Positions 17,206 to 26,729 of a stretch of 64,000 nt of DNA are shown here, in pieces. The notes below the pieces were generated by a model, which saw only the letters and a list, made by a program, of their open reading frames with translations, searched no databases and was not told where the DNA came from. The stretch is taken from assembly GCA_020846935.1 (NCBI GenBank), contig JADLCY010000002.1, forward strand, positions 428,955 through 492,954. Direction: 5' to 3'. Within the stretch, counting starts at the first letter, position 1. Each line of letters opens with the position of its first letter. The position numbers and the translations under genes were made by a program. The stretch is from Gemmatimonadaceae bacterium. GTDB lineage: Bacteria > Gemmatimonadota > Gemmatimonadetes > Gemmatimonadales > Gemmatimonadaceae.

Positions 17206-19380
17206 ATGGCCAAGCTCCAGCGCTGGATCGACCTCGTCGCCGAACTCCTGTCCCGCCGCCTTCCGGCCTCCTTCGAGGACCTGGCGCGAGGGGTACCGGA
17301 ATATCAGGAAAAGCTCCGCCTGGCCGAGCGCCTCGACGAACGCAAGCGCCGCACGGCGCTCGACTCGATCAAGCGCACGTTCGAACGCGACAAGGACGAG
17401 CTGCGACGCCTCGGGATCCCGCTGCAATCGGTGGCCGACGACGATGGCGTGGAGTCGCGCTACCTGCTCCGCCCAACGGACTTCTACCTGCCGTACCTGT
17501 GCCTGGCGATGCCCGGACGGCGAGCCACGCCGCGGCGGAACGACCGCTGGGGGTACGCCGCGCTCGCCACCCTGACGTTCACCCCGGATGAACTGCAAGC
17601 CGTGGTCGAAGGCGTGGCCATCGTGCGCGCCTCGGGCGACCCGGTGCTGGTCAGCACCGCAGCAGCCGCGGTCCGCAAGCTGGCGATCGACCTGCCAGTG
17701 GACGTCGCGCAACCCGATGGCGAGGCGCACCACCTGCCCGTGCGCACCCGCGCCGACGCTACCACCTTCGCGCGCCTCGGCGACGCGGTCCAGCGGCGCA
17801 AGGTCGTGCGGTTCACCTACCGCCACCTCGCGTCCGGCGAAGTCGCCGAGCGCGAACTCGCACCGTTCGGGCTGTTCTTCGTCAATGGGCACTGGTACGT
17901 CACGGGCCACGATCGCCAGCGCGACGCACGCCGCACGTTTCGCGTCAGCCGCATGGCCGACGTCATGGCACCCAACGACAAGCTGCCGGGTGCGGACTTC
18001 GTGGTGCCGGACGGCTTTGACGTGCGCGACCTGGCCCGCGCTCGTCAGGCGTGGGAGCTGGGCGACGCCGAAGACGAAGTGGCCGTGGTCGAGTTCCTGG
18101 ACGAGTCCGGGCCGCCCATGGCCGCCCGCGCGCTCGGTGAACCGGTCGACGGCGCGCCAGCGCAGCGCCGGTTCCGCGTGCGCCGGCGAGATGCGTTCGT
18201 CCGCTGGATCCTCTCCTTCGCCGGCTCGGTCGTGCCGCGTTCACCGGCGATCCTGGTCGACGATGTCCTCGACACCGTGCGCGCGACGCGTGCGCTCTAC
18301 CATCGCGCGCCCACCAACACCGAGCCGTCAAAGCCGGCCCCGCCCACGCTCCCGGGCGACACCTGGAACGCCGCCACCGCCGCCGGCCAGCTCTCACGCA
18401 TCCTGCATGCGATCCCGCACCTCACCGCGGGGACCACCACACTTCCCCGGCTCGCCGCCGCGCTCGGAACGGAGGTGGAGACACTGCGACGCGACCTGCA
18501 TTCGCTCGGCGATCGCTACGACGTTCCCGGGGGCTTCATCGAGGGCGTTCGTCTCTTCCTTTCTGCGGATCGGGTCAGCGCCGAGACCAATCACTTCCGT
18601 CGCCCGATGCGCCTGACGATCCCGGAACTCTGCGCCCTCGAGCTTGGGCTCGCGGTGCTGCAATCACGCCGCCCGCCGGACGAGCGCGCGCCCGTCATCG
18701 CGGCACGCGAGCGGCTCCGCGATGTCATCATGAAGCTGCCCAACGAGCCCATGCCGGGTATGCTGCCGGACCTCGCCGTGGCCCCCGACGCACCGGCGCC
18801 CGCACTCGACGTACTGCGCGCGAGCATCGGCGCACGACGAAAGGTGCAGATCCGCTACCGTCGCTCCGGAAGCACCACGGCACGGGATCGCACCGTGCAT
18901 CCCTACGGCCTCGTGCACGCGAGCGGCATGCTGTATGTCGTCGCGTGGTGCGAGGCCGAGCACGACGTTCGCGTGTTTCGGCTCGATCGCATCGAGTCGA
19001 TCGAGGGGCTGCGTGAAACGTTCAGCCGCGACGACGGCATTGAGCTGGACGGTCTGCTGTCGTCGCATCGCGCACTGCTCGAGGACGCCCCTCACGCGAC
19101 GATGCGCGTGCGCTATTCGCCGCAGGTCGCGCGGTGGATCGCCGAGCGCGAGGGCCGTGAAGTGGAGCCGGATGGCTCGCTCGTCCTCGATCATCCTCTC
19201 GCCGACGTGGCGTGGGGGCTGCGCCACGTGCTGCAATACGGGGCGGAAGCCGAGGTACTCTCGCCGGCTTCGATGCGCGACGCAGTGCGGCAGCGGCTGG
19301 ACGAGTGGGCGAGCCGCGGAGGGACAGAAGCGGCGACCACGGAGGGCACCGGTGACGTCGGCGGGCTTCGGGCGCACTGA
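17206..19380 (+). CDS. Double WYL-domain regulator, PafB-PafC-like fusion
   Basis: A 724-residue protein made of two similar halves. Each has an N-terminal winged-helix part (first half: LQRWIDLVAELLSRRLPASF, SIKRTFERDKDELRRLGIPL) and a WYL domain. The first WYL core is RRKVVRFTYRHL ... VNGHWYVTGHDR; the second is RRKVQIRYRRSG ... ASGMLYVVAWCE. In Actinobacteria PafB and PafC are separate proteins that activate DNA-damage genes, with WYL thought to sense single-stranded DNA or a nucleotide ligand. A fused form is known in other phyla. The next gene on the same strand is a DGQHR protein. WYL regulators are common beside phage-defence genes. Confidence 0.88.
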   Translation: MAKLQRWIDLVAELLSRRLPASFEDLARGVPEYQEKLRLAERLDERKRRTALDSIKRTFERDKDELRRLGIPLQSVADDDGVESRYLLRPTDFYLPYLCLAMPGRRATPRRNDRWGYAALATLTFTPDELQAVVEGVAIVRASGDPVLVSTAAAAVRKLAIDLPVDVAQPDGEAHHLPVRTRADATTFARLGDAVQRRKVVRFTYRHLASGEVAERELAPFGLFFVNGHWYVTGHDRQRDARRTFRVSRMADVMAPNDKLPGADFVVPDGFDVRDLARARQAWELGDAEDEVAVVEFLDESGPPMAARALGEPVDGAPAQRRFRVRRRDAFVRWILSFAGSVVPRSPAILVDDVLDTVRATRALYHRAPTNTEPSKPAPPTLPGDTWNAATAAGQLSRILHAIPHLTAGTTTLPRLAAALGTEVETLRRDLHSLGDRYDVPGGFIEGVRLFLSADRVSAETNHFRRPMRLTIPELCALELGLAVLQSRRPPDERAPVIAARERLRDVIMKLPNEPMPGMLPDLAVAPDAPAPALDVLRASIGARRKVQIRYRRSGSTTARDRTVHPYGLVHASGMLYVVAWCEAEHDVRVFRLDRIESIEGLRETFSRDDGIELDGLLSSHRALLEDAPHATMRVRYSPQVARWIAEREGREVEPDGSLVLDHPLADVAWGLRHVLQYGAEAEVLSPASMRDAVRQRLDEWASRGGTEAATTEGTGDVGGLRAH

Positions 19381-19516
19381 ATCCGGATCGATCGGCAGGG
19401 CCGATGTCAGCGATCCGGGTCGAGACGCCTTGCCTCCGTCCTTGAAGGGCCGTTAGCCTGACAGGACAGCCGTGGCGCGTCAGGCGGGCGATCACCTTTG
19501 CGGGAGGGGCTCACTA

Positions 19517-20653
19517 GTGCTTGCGACCCAGGTGCGGCAGAAGGACAGCGTCTACTACTTCGTGGCCTATCCGGCCGAAGATCTCCTCGCGAAGGTCCGG
19601 TTCATCAGCCGGTTCTATGGGGATGGCGAGCAGATCGCCCCGGACAAGCCACCGGCGCACGAAGACGAGATCGCGTCCTTCATCTCACGCGTCGAGCGCT
19701 CGGACGCTGCGTTCCAGCGCCAGATGTCCAAGTCCAAGGTGAGCGCGATCCGCAACTTCTACGAGACGGCGGAGAGCCAGCCCCCGATCCCCGCCGCGAT
19801 CCTGCTCTTCACCCACGAGCGGCTCGCGTTCGATCGCCTGGGTCAGTACGAAAACGTCGGCAACCTGCAGGAGCCATCCGGCAAGTTTCTCGTGATCGAC
19901 GGCCAGCACCGGCTCGCGGCGCTCCAGTTCTACCTGCATTCGCACCCGAGGGAAGCGGCCTCGATCCACGTGCCCTGCGTGATCTTCGACGGCAAGCAGG
20001 AGAACTTTGCCGCCGAGATGTTCGTGATCATCAACTCGACGCCGACGCGCATCAACAAGAGTCACCTCGTCGATCTCTACGAGCGTGTGTCGTATGTGTC
20101 GGCCGACAAGAAGTTTGCCGCGCGCGTGGTCGACATGCTCTACAGCGCCGACGACAGCCCCCTGCAGTACCGGATCAACCGGCTCGGCGGGCGCAGCCAG
20201 CAGCAGAAGTGGATCCTGCAGGCCGAGCTGTTCAACGAGATCCACCGCTGGGTGGCGTCGGACTGGAAGCGCATCGAGCGCACGGGCACGGATCGCAAGC
20301 ACGCCGAGCGGTTCTATGGCGTGGTGCGCGACTTCTTCAAGGCGGCGGAGAAGGCGTGGGGCGAGGCCTGGGGGAGCAGCGACCACTTCGTGACGTCGTC
20401 GGTCACGCTGAAGGCGATGCTTCGCGTCTGTGCCGACCTTGCGGCCACCGACGCGGAGCCCGCGCTCGATCGCGTGGCGCGGTGGACGCGACGCCTCGCG
20501 CCCTGGGGTGAGCTCGCGCGGGCCTTCCGCACCGAAGGCTTTTACGAGCGTTTTCCCGCCAAGGGACAGGTGGAACGCGTGGTGCGCATCGAGAAGGAAC
20601 TGGCGCGCGCCGCGCGGATCGAGGCACCCCCAAAGACACGCAGCAGGAAGTAG
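19517..20653 (+). CDS. DGQHR-domain protein (DndB-like)
   Basis: The diagnostic motif is FLVIDGQHRLAALQFYLH at about residue 130, followed by INSTPTRINKSHLVDLYERV. DGQHR proteins include DndB, the regulator of phosphorothioate DNA modification, and many uncharacterised proteins of mobile or defence regions. No dndCDE or ssp genes are in the window. GTG 19517 is chosen because GGGAGGGG lies 7 bases before it and the protein then begins at the family-like LATQVRQKDSVYYFVAYPAE; a GTG at 19472 is in frame but has no such signal. Predicted length is 378 residues. The protein lacks any membrane segment. Confidence 0.85.
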   Translation: MLATQVRQKDSVYYFVAYPAEDLLAKVRFISRFYGDGEQIAPDKPPAHEDEIASFISRVERSDAAFQRQMSKSKVSAIRNFYETAESQPPIPAAILLFTHERLAFDRLGQYENVGNLQEPSGKFLVIDGQHRLAALQFYLHSHPREAASIHVPCVIFDGKQENFAAEMFVIINSTPTRINKSHLVDLYERVSYVSADKKFAARVVDMLYSADDSPLQYRINRLGGRSQQQKWILQAELFNEIHRWVASDWKRIERTGTDRKHAERFYGVVRDFFKAAEKAWGEAWGSSDHFVTSSVTLKAMLRVCADLAATDAEPALDRVARWTRRLAPWGELARAFRTEGFYERFPAKGQVERVVRIEKELARAARIEAPPKTRSRK

Positions 20654-20662
20654 GCCCGGCTG

Positions 20663-20692
20663 GAGGCGCCCGCCACGAGGGCGGGGCGCCTC
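20663..20692. terminator. Bidirectional hairpin between the DGQHR and PrsW genes
   Basis: GAGGCGCCCGCC (20663-20674) pairs with GGCGGGGCGCCTC (20680-20692) with a single bulged base and a 5-base loop. It starts 10 bases after one stop codon and overlaps the stop of the opposite gene, as expected for a shared terminator. Confidence 0.65.
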
Positions 20693-22034
20693 ACGCGGCG
20701 TGGGATGCCTGCGCTGAGCGGACTTCCCGCAGGCCGTACTGGATGAACGACAGGATCCCGGCCCAGGCCACGAACCCGATCAGCAGGTACTTGCCGAAGA
20801 ACGGCACCTGCACCGGCATGTTGTTCACCATGTGCAGCGCGACGACCAGGCCAAAGACGCGGAGGAAGCGCGGATCGGTCAGCATGTCGAAGCGGAGGGG
20901 AGCGTCACCGCGCACGCGCCACAGTGCGGCGCCGACCAGTCCGGTCCAGAGCGAATGATCGCCGAGCAGGTTGAGCCACCCGCGTCGCGTGATGATCTGG
21001 AACATCCCCTCCTGGCCCCCGCGCAGGAATCCCTGGACGAAGACGTAGCCCATGGTCTCGAAGATCGAGAACCCGGTGCCCACCGCTGCGCCGATGAGGA
21101 GGCCGTTGAGCGTCCAGCGATAGCGCAGGTTGCGGGCAACGAGCAGCAGCGCCACGAGCTTGGCCGATTCCTCCACGATGCCCGCCGACATGGCGCCGAG
21201 CCATGACGAGAGGTTCGATACACGAAAGCCGAAGAGTGCGGCGAGCAGCGAGAGGACCCCGCCGAACACGAGCCACTTGAGCAGGAAGAGGAGCGAGACG
21301 TTCCGCGGGACGTTCATCTCGTAGAAGAAGATCAGGATCGTCAGCGGAAACGCGAGCGACCCGACTACCATGATGCCGGGCAGGAAGTACGTATTGCCAA
21401 ACTCGCGAAAGCCGTAGGCCAGCAGAAAGTACGCCGCCACGCTAAGCAGGAAGATGCGCGCGAAGGCCCACGGCCTCGGCCAGTCGGTCCCGACCGTCAT
21501 GAGGTCGGGCGTGGTCGCCGGCGTGCCGGAGACGAAATACGCCTCGATCTCCTCGTCGGAGCGCTTCGTGAACACGTCGGAGAAGAGGTCGCCGGCGCTG
21601 AATCCCTGGATGCGCTCGAGCCCCGCCGCCGCCGACACCCGCGCACTCCACTTCGAGAAGAACCCGGACTCCGGTGGCAACTCGCCGCGCGCGTTGGTGA
21701 GGCGCCAGAGCGATCGACCCACGCGCAGCTGCTGCCCGCGACCAAGGGTGGCCTCGCCGTGCACCTGCACACCGTCGATGAACACCATCGCGCCGCTCAC
21801 GCCCTCCACCGACAACATTCCACGCTCGGCCGCAATCACCGCGTGCCGGGCCGCGACGTCGGGATCGTCGCTCAGGATGTTGTTGGTTGGCGCGCTGCCG
21901 ATCGAGAGGACGCTGCCCGCGAGTGCCACGCGCTTGCCCGCGTCCGGGCCGGAGAAACAGGAGAGGTACAGCGCCGGCGGCGGCGCGGCGCCGGTCGCAC
22001 CCACATGCGACGTGTTCGGTCCGTCGTGACTCAT
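20691..22034 (-). CDS. FHA-domain PrsW-family intramembrane metalloprotease
   Basis: A 447-residue protein. Residues 20-110 look like a forkhead-associated fold (VLSIGSAPTNNILSDDPDVA, RHAVIAAERGMLSVEG), which binds phosphothreonine peptides. From about residue 195 there are about eight membrane segments with PrsW motifs: SAGIVEESAKLVALL (E-E-x-x-K), FSIFETMGYVF and VALHMVNNMP (H-x-x-x-N). PrsW cleaves anti-sigma factors or other membrane proteins. Fusing it to FHA suggests control by Ser/Thr phosphorylation. ATG 22034 starts the FHA part. The DUF2779 gene ends 34 bases upstream on the same strand, so the two are probably cotranscribed. Confidence 0.82.
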   Translation of the reverse strand: MSHDGPNTSHVGATGAAPPPALYLSCFSGPDAGKRVALAGSVLSIGSAPTNNILSDDPDVAARHAVIAAERGMLSVEGVSGAMVFIDGVQVHGEATLGRGQQLRVGRSLWRLTNARGELPPESGFFSKWSARVSAAAGLERIQGFSAGDLFSDVFTKRSDEEIEAYFVSGTPATTPDLMTVGTDWPRPWAFARIFLLSVAAYFLLAYGFREFGNTYFLPGIMVVGSLAFPLTILIFFYEMNVPRNVSLLFLLKWLVFGGVLSLLAALFGFRVSNLSSWLGAMSAGIVEESAKLVALLLVARNLRYRWTLNGLLIGAAVGTGFSIFETMGYVFVQGFLRGGQEGMFQIITRRGWLNLLGDHSLWTGLVGAALWRVRGDAPLRFDMLTDPRFLRVFGLVVALHMVNNMPVQVPFFGKYLLIGFVAWAGILSFIQYGLREVRSAQASHAA

Positions 22035-22068
22035 TGGCACCCGCACGCGGCTCAGACTGCCAGCGAAC

Positions 22069-23583
22069 CTACGGACGCCCGTCCTGGCTCGCCAGCCCTC
22101 GCAGGACTTCCAGCAGGCGTACCATCGCCCACGTATCGCGCTTGCAGTACTCCAGCAGGTCATGCCGCACGTGATCACGCTCGGCGGCCGGGATTCGATC
22201 GGCGACGAACAGAAGGCGCGCAATCTCGACGCTCGCCACGCGACCGTCGACGATCACCAGATCGCTGTACGACAGCTCCGGGACGAGCGCCGGCAACACG
22301 TGCTTGAGGCTGAACGACCCGAGAAACCGCGGATGGTACACATGGTCCCGAACGATCGGCAGCAGGTCAACGAGCTTGCCCTCGAGGGCCGTCAGTTCGC
22401 CCGCCAGTGAGGGAACCGTCTCGCGCAGGGCCCTGATGCGCGTCTTCTCGAAGGACGAATACGTGACGACCTTCGCCGCGCCGCGGGTGGCCTCGACGAG
22501 CCGCTGGGCGACCAGCGGCCGTGCGTCCTCGGGGCCTTCGGCGAGGTGCTCCTGGTGGCGGTACCCGCCGCCAGGCTGAGACTCATGGTAGCTGAACTGC
22601 GCCGCCGCCATGCCCCACGGTGCCATCGCGTCCCACACCGGGACTGCGCGCGCAATCGTCTCGAAGTCGAGGAAGCCGATGGGCTCGGCGTCGAGCACGC
22701 GAAGCGCGGCGCCGAGCGTCGACTCCACGATGCGCTCGCCACTCGCCATGGACCGGAGCTGCCGGCGCGCCGTGAATGACAGCCGCTCGGTCGGTGGCAG
22801 CTGGTCGATGCGATGGATCCCCTGCGCCATGTATTGCGCCGCGCGCTTGGGACCCACGAGGTACAGGTTGGAGATGTGGCGCTCGTCCTCCGGCCAGCAG
22901 CGCGAGGCAAAGACGCACTCCCACGGTTCGGTGCAGTGCAACCCGATCGGGACGTCGGGCAGCGCGCCCTCGAGCACGACGAGTTGTCGCTGGATCTCGT
23001 CAGGCACGCGCGGCTGCCACACGCGCACTTCGTCGGTGACCGACGTCGATGCAAACAGGTCGTTGGTGGCCGGGTGGCGGAACTCGCTGTTCAGGTGCAT
23101 CACCTCGATACGGGAGACCGGCAACCCGCTCTGCGTGAGTACGTGCGCCTGCACGGCGAGATCCACGATGTGCTCGTCCTTGCGGCGCGTCGACGACTTC
23201 ACCTCGATCAGCCGCCACCCCTCCGGTTCGCGCACGATCACGTCGCAAGCGACAAAGGTGCCTTCGAAGAGAAACGACGCCTCGAAGATCACCGTCGCGC
23301 CGGCCGCGATCACCTCGGCGGTCTGGCGCACGCGTTCCGCACGCGAACGCTGATGCGGGATGAGCACGCCGCCGGGGAATCGCTCGCGCGCCAGCGCACC
23401 GACCAGATTGCCCTGGTCGAACAGATCCTGCAGCACACGGTCGGGCTGCAGCTCAACGGCACCAGGCTCGTGCCGCCGCCACCAGAGCAGGCGATGGCAC
23501 TGGGCACCGGCGATGAACTCGGACTTGGTGAGCACGGTACGTGGGCTGGTGGACAGGAGAGCGCGCGTGACAATGCCGCCCAA
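22069..23583 (-). CDS. DUF2779 RecB-like nuclease-domain protein
   Basis: About 500 residues. The N-terminus carries a Cas4/RecB-like arrangement: LTKSEFIAGAQCHRLLWWRR, then GWRLIEVKSSTRRKDEHIVD (Glu-x-Lys) and CTEPWECVFASRCWP, a Cys cluster. The C-terminal half has an RNase-H-like part (PIGFLDFETIARAVPVWD, then KVVTYSSFEKTRI) typical of DUF2779. A nuclease with a possible Fe-S cluster is likely. The longest frame begins at TTG 23583; GTG 23535 would start exactly at the family-like VLTKSEF, so the true start may be there. Its downstream partner is the FHA-PrsW protease gene. Confidence 0.82.
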   Translation of the reverse strand: MGGIVTRALLSTSPRTVLTKSEFIAGAQCHRLLWWRRHEPGAVELQPDRVLQDLFDQGNLVGALARERFPGGVLIPHQRSRAERVRQTAEVIAAGATVIFEASFLFEGTFVACDVIVREPEGWRLIEVKSSTRRKDEHIVDLAVQAHVLTQSGLPVSRIEVMHLNSEFRHPATNDLFASTSVTDEVRVWQPRVPDEIQRQLVVLEGALPDVPIGLHCTEPWECVFASRCWPEDERHISNLYLVGPKRAAQYMAQGIHRIDQLPPTERLSFTARRQLRSMASGERIVESTLGAALRVLDAEPIGFLDFETIARAVPVWDAMAPWGMAAAQFSYHESQPGGGYRHQEHLAEGPEDARPLVAQRLVEATRGAAKVVTYSSFEKTRIRALRETVPSLAGELTALEGKLVDLLPIVRDHVYHPRFLGSFSLKHVLPALVPELSYSDLVIVDGRVASVEIARLLFVADRIPAAERDHVRHDLLEYCKRDTWAMVRLLEVLRGLASQDGRP

Positions 23584-23632
23584 CCCCGCTCAACGCCAGC
23601 GCACATTCCCCGACCCGCTCACCGGTGTGACG

Positions 23633-24103
23633 TCATCCTCGCGCATCGAGATGCCACGACGTGTGGACCCAGCGACCGTTGTGCTTCACAAACACCTCGG
23701 TGGCGAGTCCCCGCTGTGTTGCCCGCGTGCCCCCGTTCTCCATCGCCAGCGCATAGTGCGAAAACATCACCACCACGTCACCAAATCGATGAACCGTCGT
23801 GGAGTCGAAGGTCACCGACAGGAGCCGGCCACCACTCGCCTTGTAACCGGCCGCGCCAGCCAGCGACTGCGGGAGGGACTGCCAGTGCGGCTCATCGGGT
23901 GAGATCGCGACGAGTTCCGGGCCGAGGACTCGGCGGAGAGCCAGCGTGTCTCCGGCGAACCAGTTGACCCAGACGTCCTTTCGCAGTTGGTCCAGCGCCT
24001 TCAGTTCGTCGGCGGGAAGCGTCGTGGCAACGCGCGGTGCACTCTGTGCGGCTGCGGGCGCGGCCAGGGCGAGCGTGGCAAGCAGGATGGCGACGGTGCG
24101 CAT
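23633..24103 (-). CDS. Exported SnoaL-like (DUF4440, NTF2-fold) protein
   Basis: A 156-residue protein with a signal peptide (MRTVAILLATLALAAPAAAQ). The mature part has the DUF4440/SnoaL pattern: LRKDVWVNWFAGDTLALRRV, LVAISPDEPHW, then VVVMFSHYALAMEN and WVHTSWHLDARG. These cone-shaped folds bind small molecules, and many have no known activity. It is 49 bases upstream of the DUF2779 gene on the same strand; a functional link is not evident. Confidence 0.8.
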   Translation of the reverse strand: MRTVAILLATLALAAPAAAQSAPRVATTLPADELKALDQLRKDVWVNWFAGDTLALRRVLGPELVAISPDEPHWQSLPQSLAGAAGYKASGGRLLSVTFDSTTVHRFGDVVVMFSHYALAMENGGTRATQRGLATEVFVKHNGRWVHTSWHLDARG

Positions 24104-24391
24104 GGTGGTTTGGTCTGGAGGAACCGGAAACCTGATCCCGGCCTGGCGGCCCGGCTTGCGGATTCTTGTGGAGTTCAGACACCGGCGCGCCCCTGGGGGC
24201 TGCCGCGGTCGGGGAGAAGCGGACACGGGGCGAGGAGTTCCCCCCACGCGCCAATCACTGGGCATCACACGTACGGCCGCGTTCGGTTTCAGGCGGCGAT
24301 TGGTTAGCTTTCAGGCGCTGCCGATCACTTGCCGAGCGCCGACGCGCCGCACGCAGCACTGCACGGCCCCCCTTACCAGACCAACGTTCCC

Positions 24392-24772
24392 ATGCCCGCT
24401 AGAAAGCGCACGCCTGCCAGCAAGGACAAGGATACGAAAGCCACGGCCAGCAAGGAGACGAAGGCAGTGGCTGCGAAGCCCGCTGACGCGATCGTGACGA
24501 CCCCAAAGAAGGCTGCGGCCGCACCGAAGGCAAAGCGCGCTGCCGCCGCGAAGCCCGTCGTTGCCGACGCGGCGCCGGTGATCGCGGTGCCCGTGGTCGC
24601 CGAGAAGGCAGCGGCCCCGGCGAGCCCGGTCGTCGACATGCCGGCCAAGCGTCGCCCTACCGAAGACGAGATCCGTCGAAAGGCCTTCTCGCTCTCGCAG
24701 CACCGTCGCGGGCCTGGTGATCCGGTCGCGGACTGGCTCGAGGCCGAGCGACTGCTGACGCACTCCAGTTAG
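24392..24772 (+). CDS. Ala/Lys-rich protein with a C-terminal DUF2934 domain
   Basis: A 126-residue protein. The first 85 residues are a low-complexity Lys/Ala/Pro tail (MPARKRTPASKDKDTKATAS and onwards), resembling the basic tails of histone-like proteins. The last 35 residues match DUF2934: TEDEIRRKAFSLSQHRRGPG, then DPVADWLEAERLL. DUF2934 proteins are small, of unknown function and common in soil and plant-associated bacteria. The basic tail suggests nucleic-acid binding. A classical terminator follows directly. Confidence 0.8.
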   Translation: MPARKRTPASKDKDTKATASKETKAVAAKPADAIVTTPKKAAAAPKAKRAAAAKPVVADAAPVIAVPVVAEKAAAPASPVVDMPAKRRPTEDEIRRKAFSLSQHRRGPGDPVADWLEAERLLTHSS

Positions 24773-24788
24773 TCGACCGCGCGGATCT

Positions 24789-24830
24789 ACGGCGGGATGA
24801 CGCACGGTGCGTCGTCCCGCCGTTCTGTTT
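24789..24830 (+). terminator. Rho-independent terminator after the DUF2934 gene
   Basis: CGGCGGGATGACGCAC (24790-24805) and GTGCGTCGTCCCGCCG (24807-24822) pair at 15 of 16 positions and are followed by TTCTGTTT. This is the clearest intrinsic terminator in the window. Confidence 0.85.
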
Positions 24831-24968
24831 GATCCCGCGCTGATTCGTGGCATGACGGGCGCCGGAGGGATCGAGGGACTGTCACCGGCCGACGTTCGCG
24901 AGGGTGGCGCCTTTGGGCGTCGACGGGGCACTTTCATCGGCCGACGATCCCCTCAGCCTCGCCGCGCC

Positions 24969-26660
24969 ATGCATCGTCCACTCCGCTGTCTCGTTCTCGT
25001 GTCCGCGTTGGCCACACCGAACGTCATTCGCGCCCAGCACATCATCGGACCGGTCGACGCACGCGCACGGTCGGTCGACAGCGTGTTTGCCGCCTTCGAT
25101 CGCACCAACTCCCCGGGATGTGCACTCGGTGTCTATCAGGACGGGAAGCTGGTGTATGGTCGTGGCTACGGGATGGCCAGCCTCGAACACGGCGTGGCCC
25201 TGTCGCCTCGATCGGTGCTCGACGTCGGGTCGATCTCCAAGCAGTTCACGGCCATGGCCATCCTCCTGCTGCAGAAGGACGGGAAGCTGTCCATCGACGA
25301 CCCGATCCGGAAATACATCCCCGAGATGCCGGCGTACGCGGACCGCGTCACGATCCGACGCGCATTGAGCCAAACGAGCGGATTGCGCGATCTCTACGTG
25401 ATGATGGGGCAGACCGGACGAACGTTCGCCGGAGATACGCTCGACGCACTGCGCGTGATCACCCGCTCGGCGGAGACGAACTACGAACCGGGCGCGCGCT
25501 ACCTGTACACCAACTCGGGGTGGATCCTCGCCGCGCAGATCGTCTATCGGCTCACCGGCAAGACGCTCGCCCAGTTCGCCGACGAGCGCATCTTCAAGCC
25601 GTTAGGCATGCTTGACACGTGATACCACGATGACGTGACGACGATCATCGCGAACGGCGCCGAGGGCTATGCGCCGCGCCCCGGCGGCGGGTTCCGGGTC
25701 GCGCGTTCGACGTACGATGGCGCCATCGTCGGCGCGGGCGCGGTCCACACGAGCGTCGAGGACTTCGGCCGCTGGCTCGACAACTACGACCGCGCCACCA
25801 TTGGCGGGCGCGAGATCCTCGCGACCATGACGACGGCCACCGCGCTCAGCGACGGGTCGCCCGCGACCTCGGGCGCCAACTCGGCGTACGCGGTCGGCCT
25901 GAGCGTCGGCACGCTGCGCGGGCTTCGCGTCGTCTCGCACGGGGGGAGCTGGGCCGGCTATCGCGGACACTTCCTGCGGTTCCCCGACCAGCGCTCCGCC
26001 GTGGCGACGTTCTGCAATCTCACGACGTCGGGCCCCGATTCCCTCGCGCGCAAGGTGGCCGGCATCTACCTCGGCAGCCAGATGCAGCCCGACAGCGCGC
26101 TCCTCTGGACGACCGCGCTCGCGCAGATGCCGACCCGTGCGCTGCCTGGCGGCATGCGCGCCTACGCGGGCGTGTGGCGGAACGTCGAGCGCGGCGAGGT
26201 GCGCCGCACGCGTCTCTCCGGGGACACGCTCTTCTCCGTCGCCGGTGAACGCACCCGAATGGAGCCGCTGGGCGGCGATCGTTTTCGCGCCGGTCCGGGC
26301 ACCGAAATCGTGTTCGACGGCGATGCCACCGGCCCCAAACGCATGATCGTCCGGACGGCGACCGAAGCAACGACGTACACGCGGGCCGACAGCGTGTCGC
26401 TGCCCGCGGCTGCGCTCGCGGAATACACCGGCGACTACCGAAGCGAGGAAGTCGAGGCCACGCACACCTGGCGCGTGGAACGCGGCCAGCTCGTCATGTA
26501 CACCAACAACCGGCGACAGGGCGTGCTGGAACCAGCGTTCCGCGATGGGTTCACGCGCGCCGGCACGGTCATCGAGATGCAGCGTGATGCGCGCGGGCGT
26601 ATCACGGGGTTCGTGGTGGAAGCCGGCCGCGTCAGGCACCTCCGCTTCACGCGACAGTGA
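24969..26660 (+). pseudogene. Serine beta-lactamase-like hydrolase interrupted by an in-frame TGA
   Basis: The gene encodes a signal peptide (MHRPLRCLVLVSALATPNVI), then a class C / penicillin-binding-like domain with S-x-x-K at residues 88-91 (DVGSISKQFTAMA), Y-x-N in LYTNSGWILA and, past the break, H-G-G in VVSHGGSWAGYRGHF. A C-terminal beta-barrel follows. Codon 218 is TGA (25620-25622), after KPLGMLDT and before YHDDVTTII. The frame is otherwise open and similarity continues on both sides, so one CGA-to-TGA change would explain it. The Ser/Lys and the HGG motif lie on opposite sides, so neither piece should be active alone. Confidence 0.8.
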
Positions 26661-26672
26661 TCGGAGCCGGCT

Positions 26673-26715
26673 CGACGGCGGCGCTGCGCAGCGTGCGCGG
26701 GGACCGCCGCCGTCG
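26673..26715. terminator. Bidirectional hairpin between the beta-lactamase-like and permease genes
   Basis: CGACGGCGGCG (26673-26683) and CGCCGCCGTCG (26705-26715) form a perfect 11-bp stem. The loop contains a smaller hairpin (GCTGCGCAGC). It lies between two convergent stop codons. Confidence 0.6.
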
Positions 26716-26729
26716 GATCGCCGTCCCCG

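Noticed and set aside
16783..17910. Minus-strand open frame of about 375 codons
   Set aside because: Antisense to the WYL gene and running through the MerR operator; no domain.
19517..20653. Dnd phosphorothioation operon
   Set aside because: Only a DGQHR-domain protein is present; no cysteine desulfurase or DndC/D/E-like gene occurs nearby.
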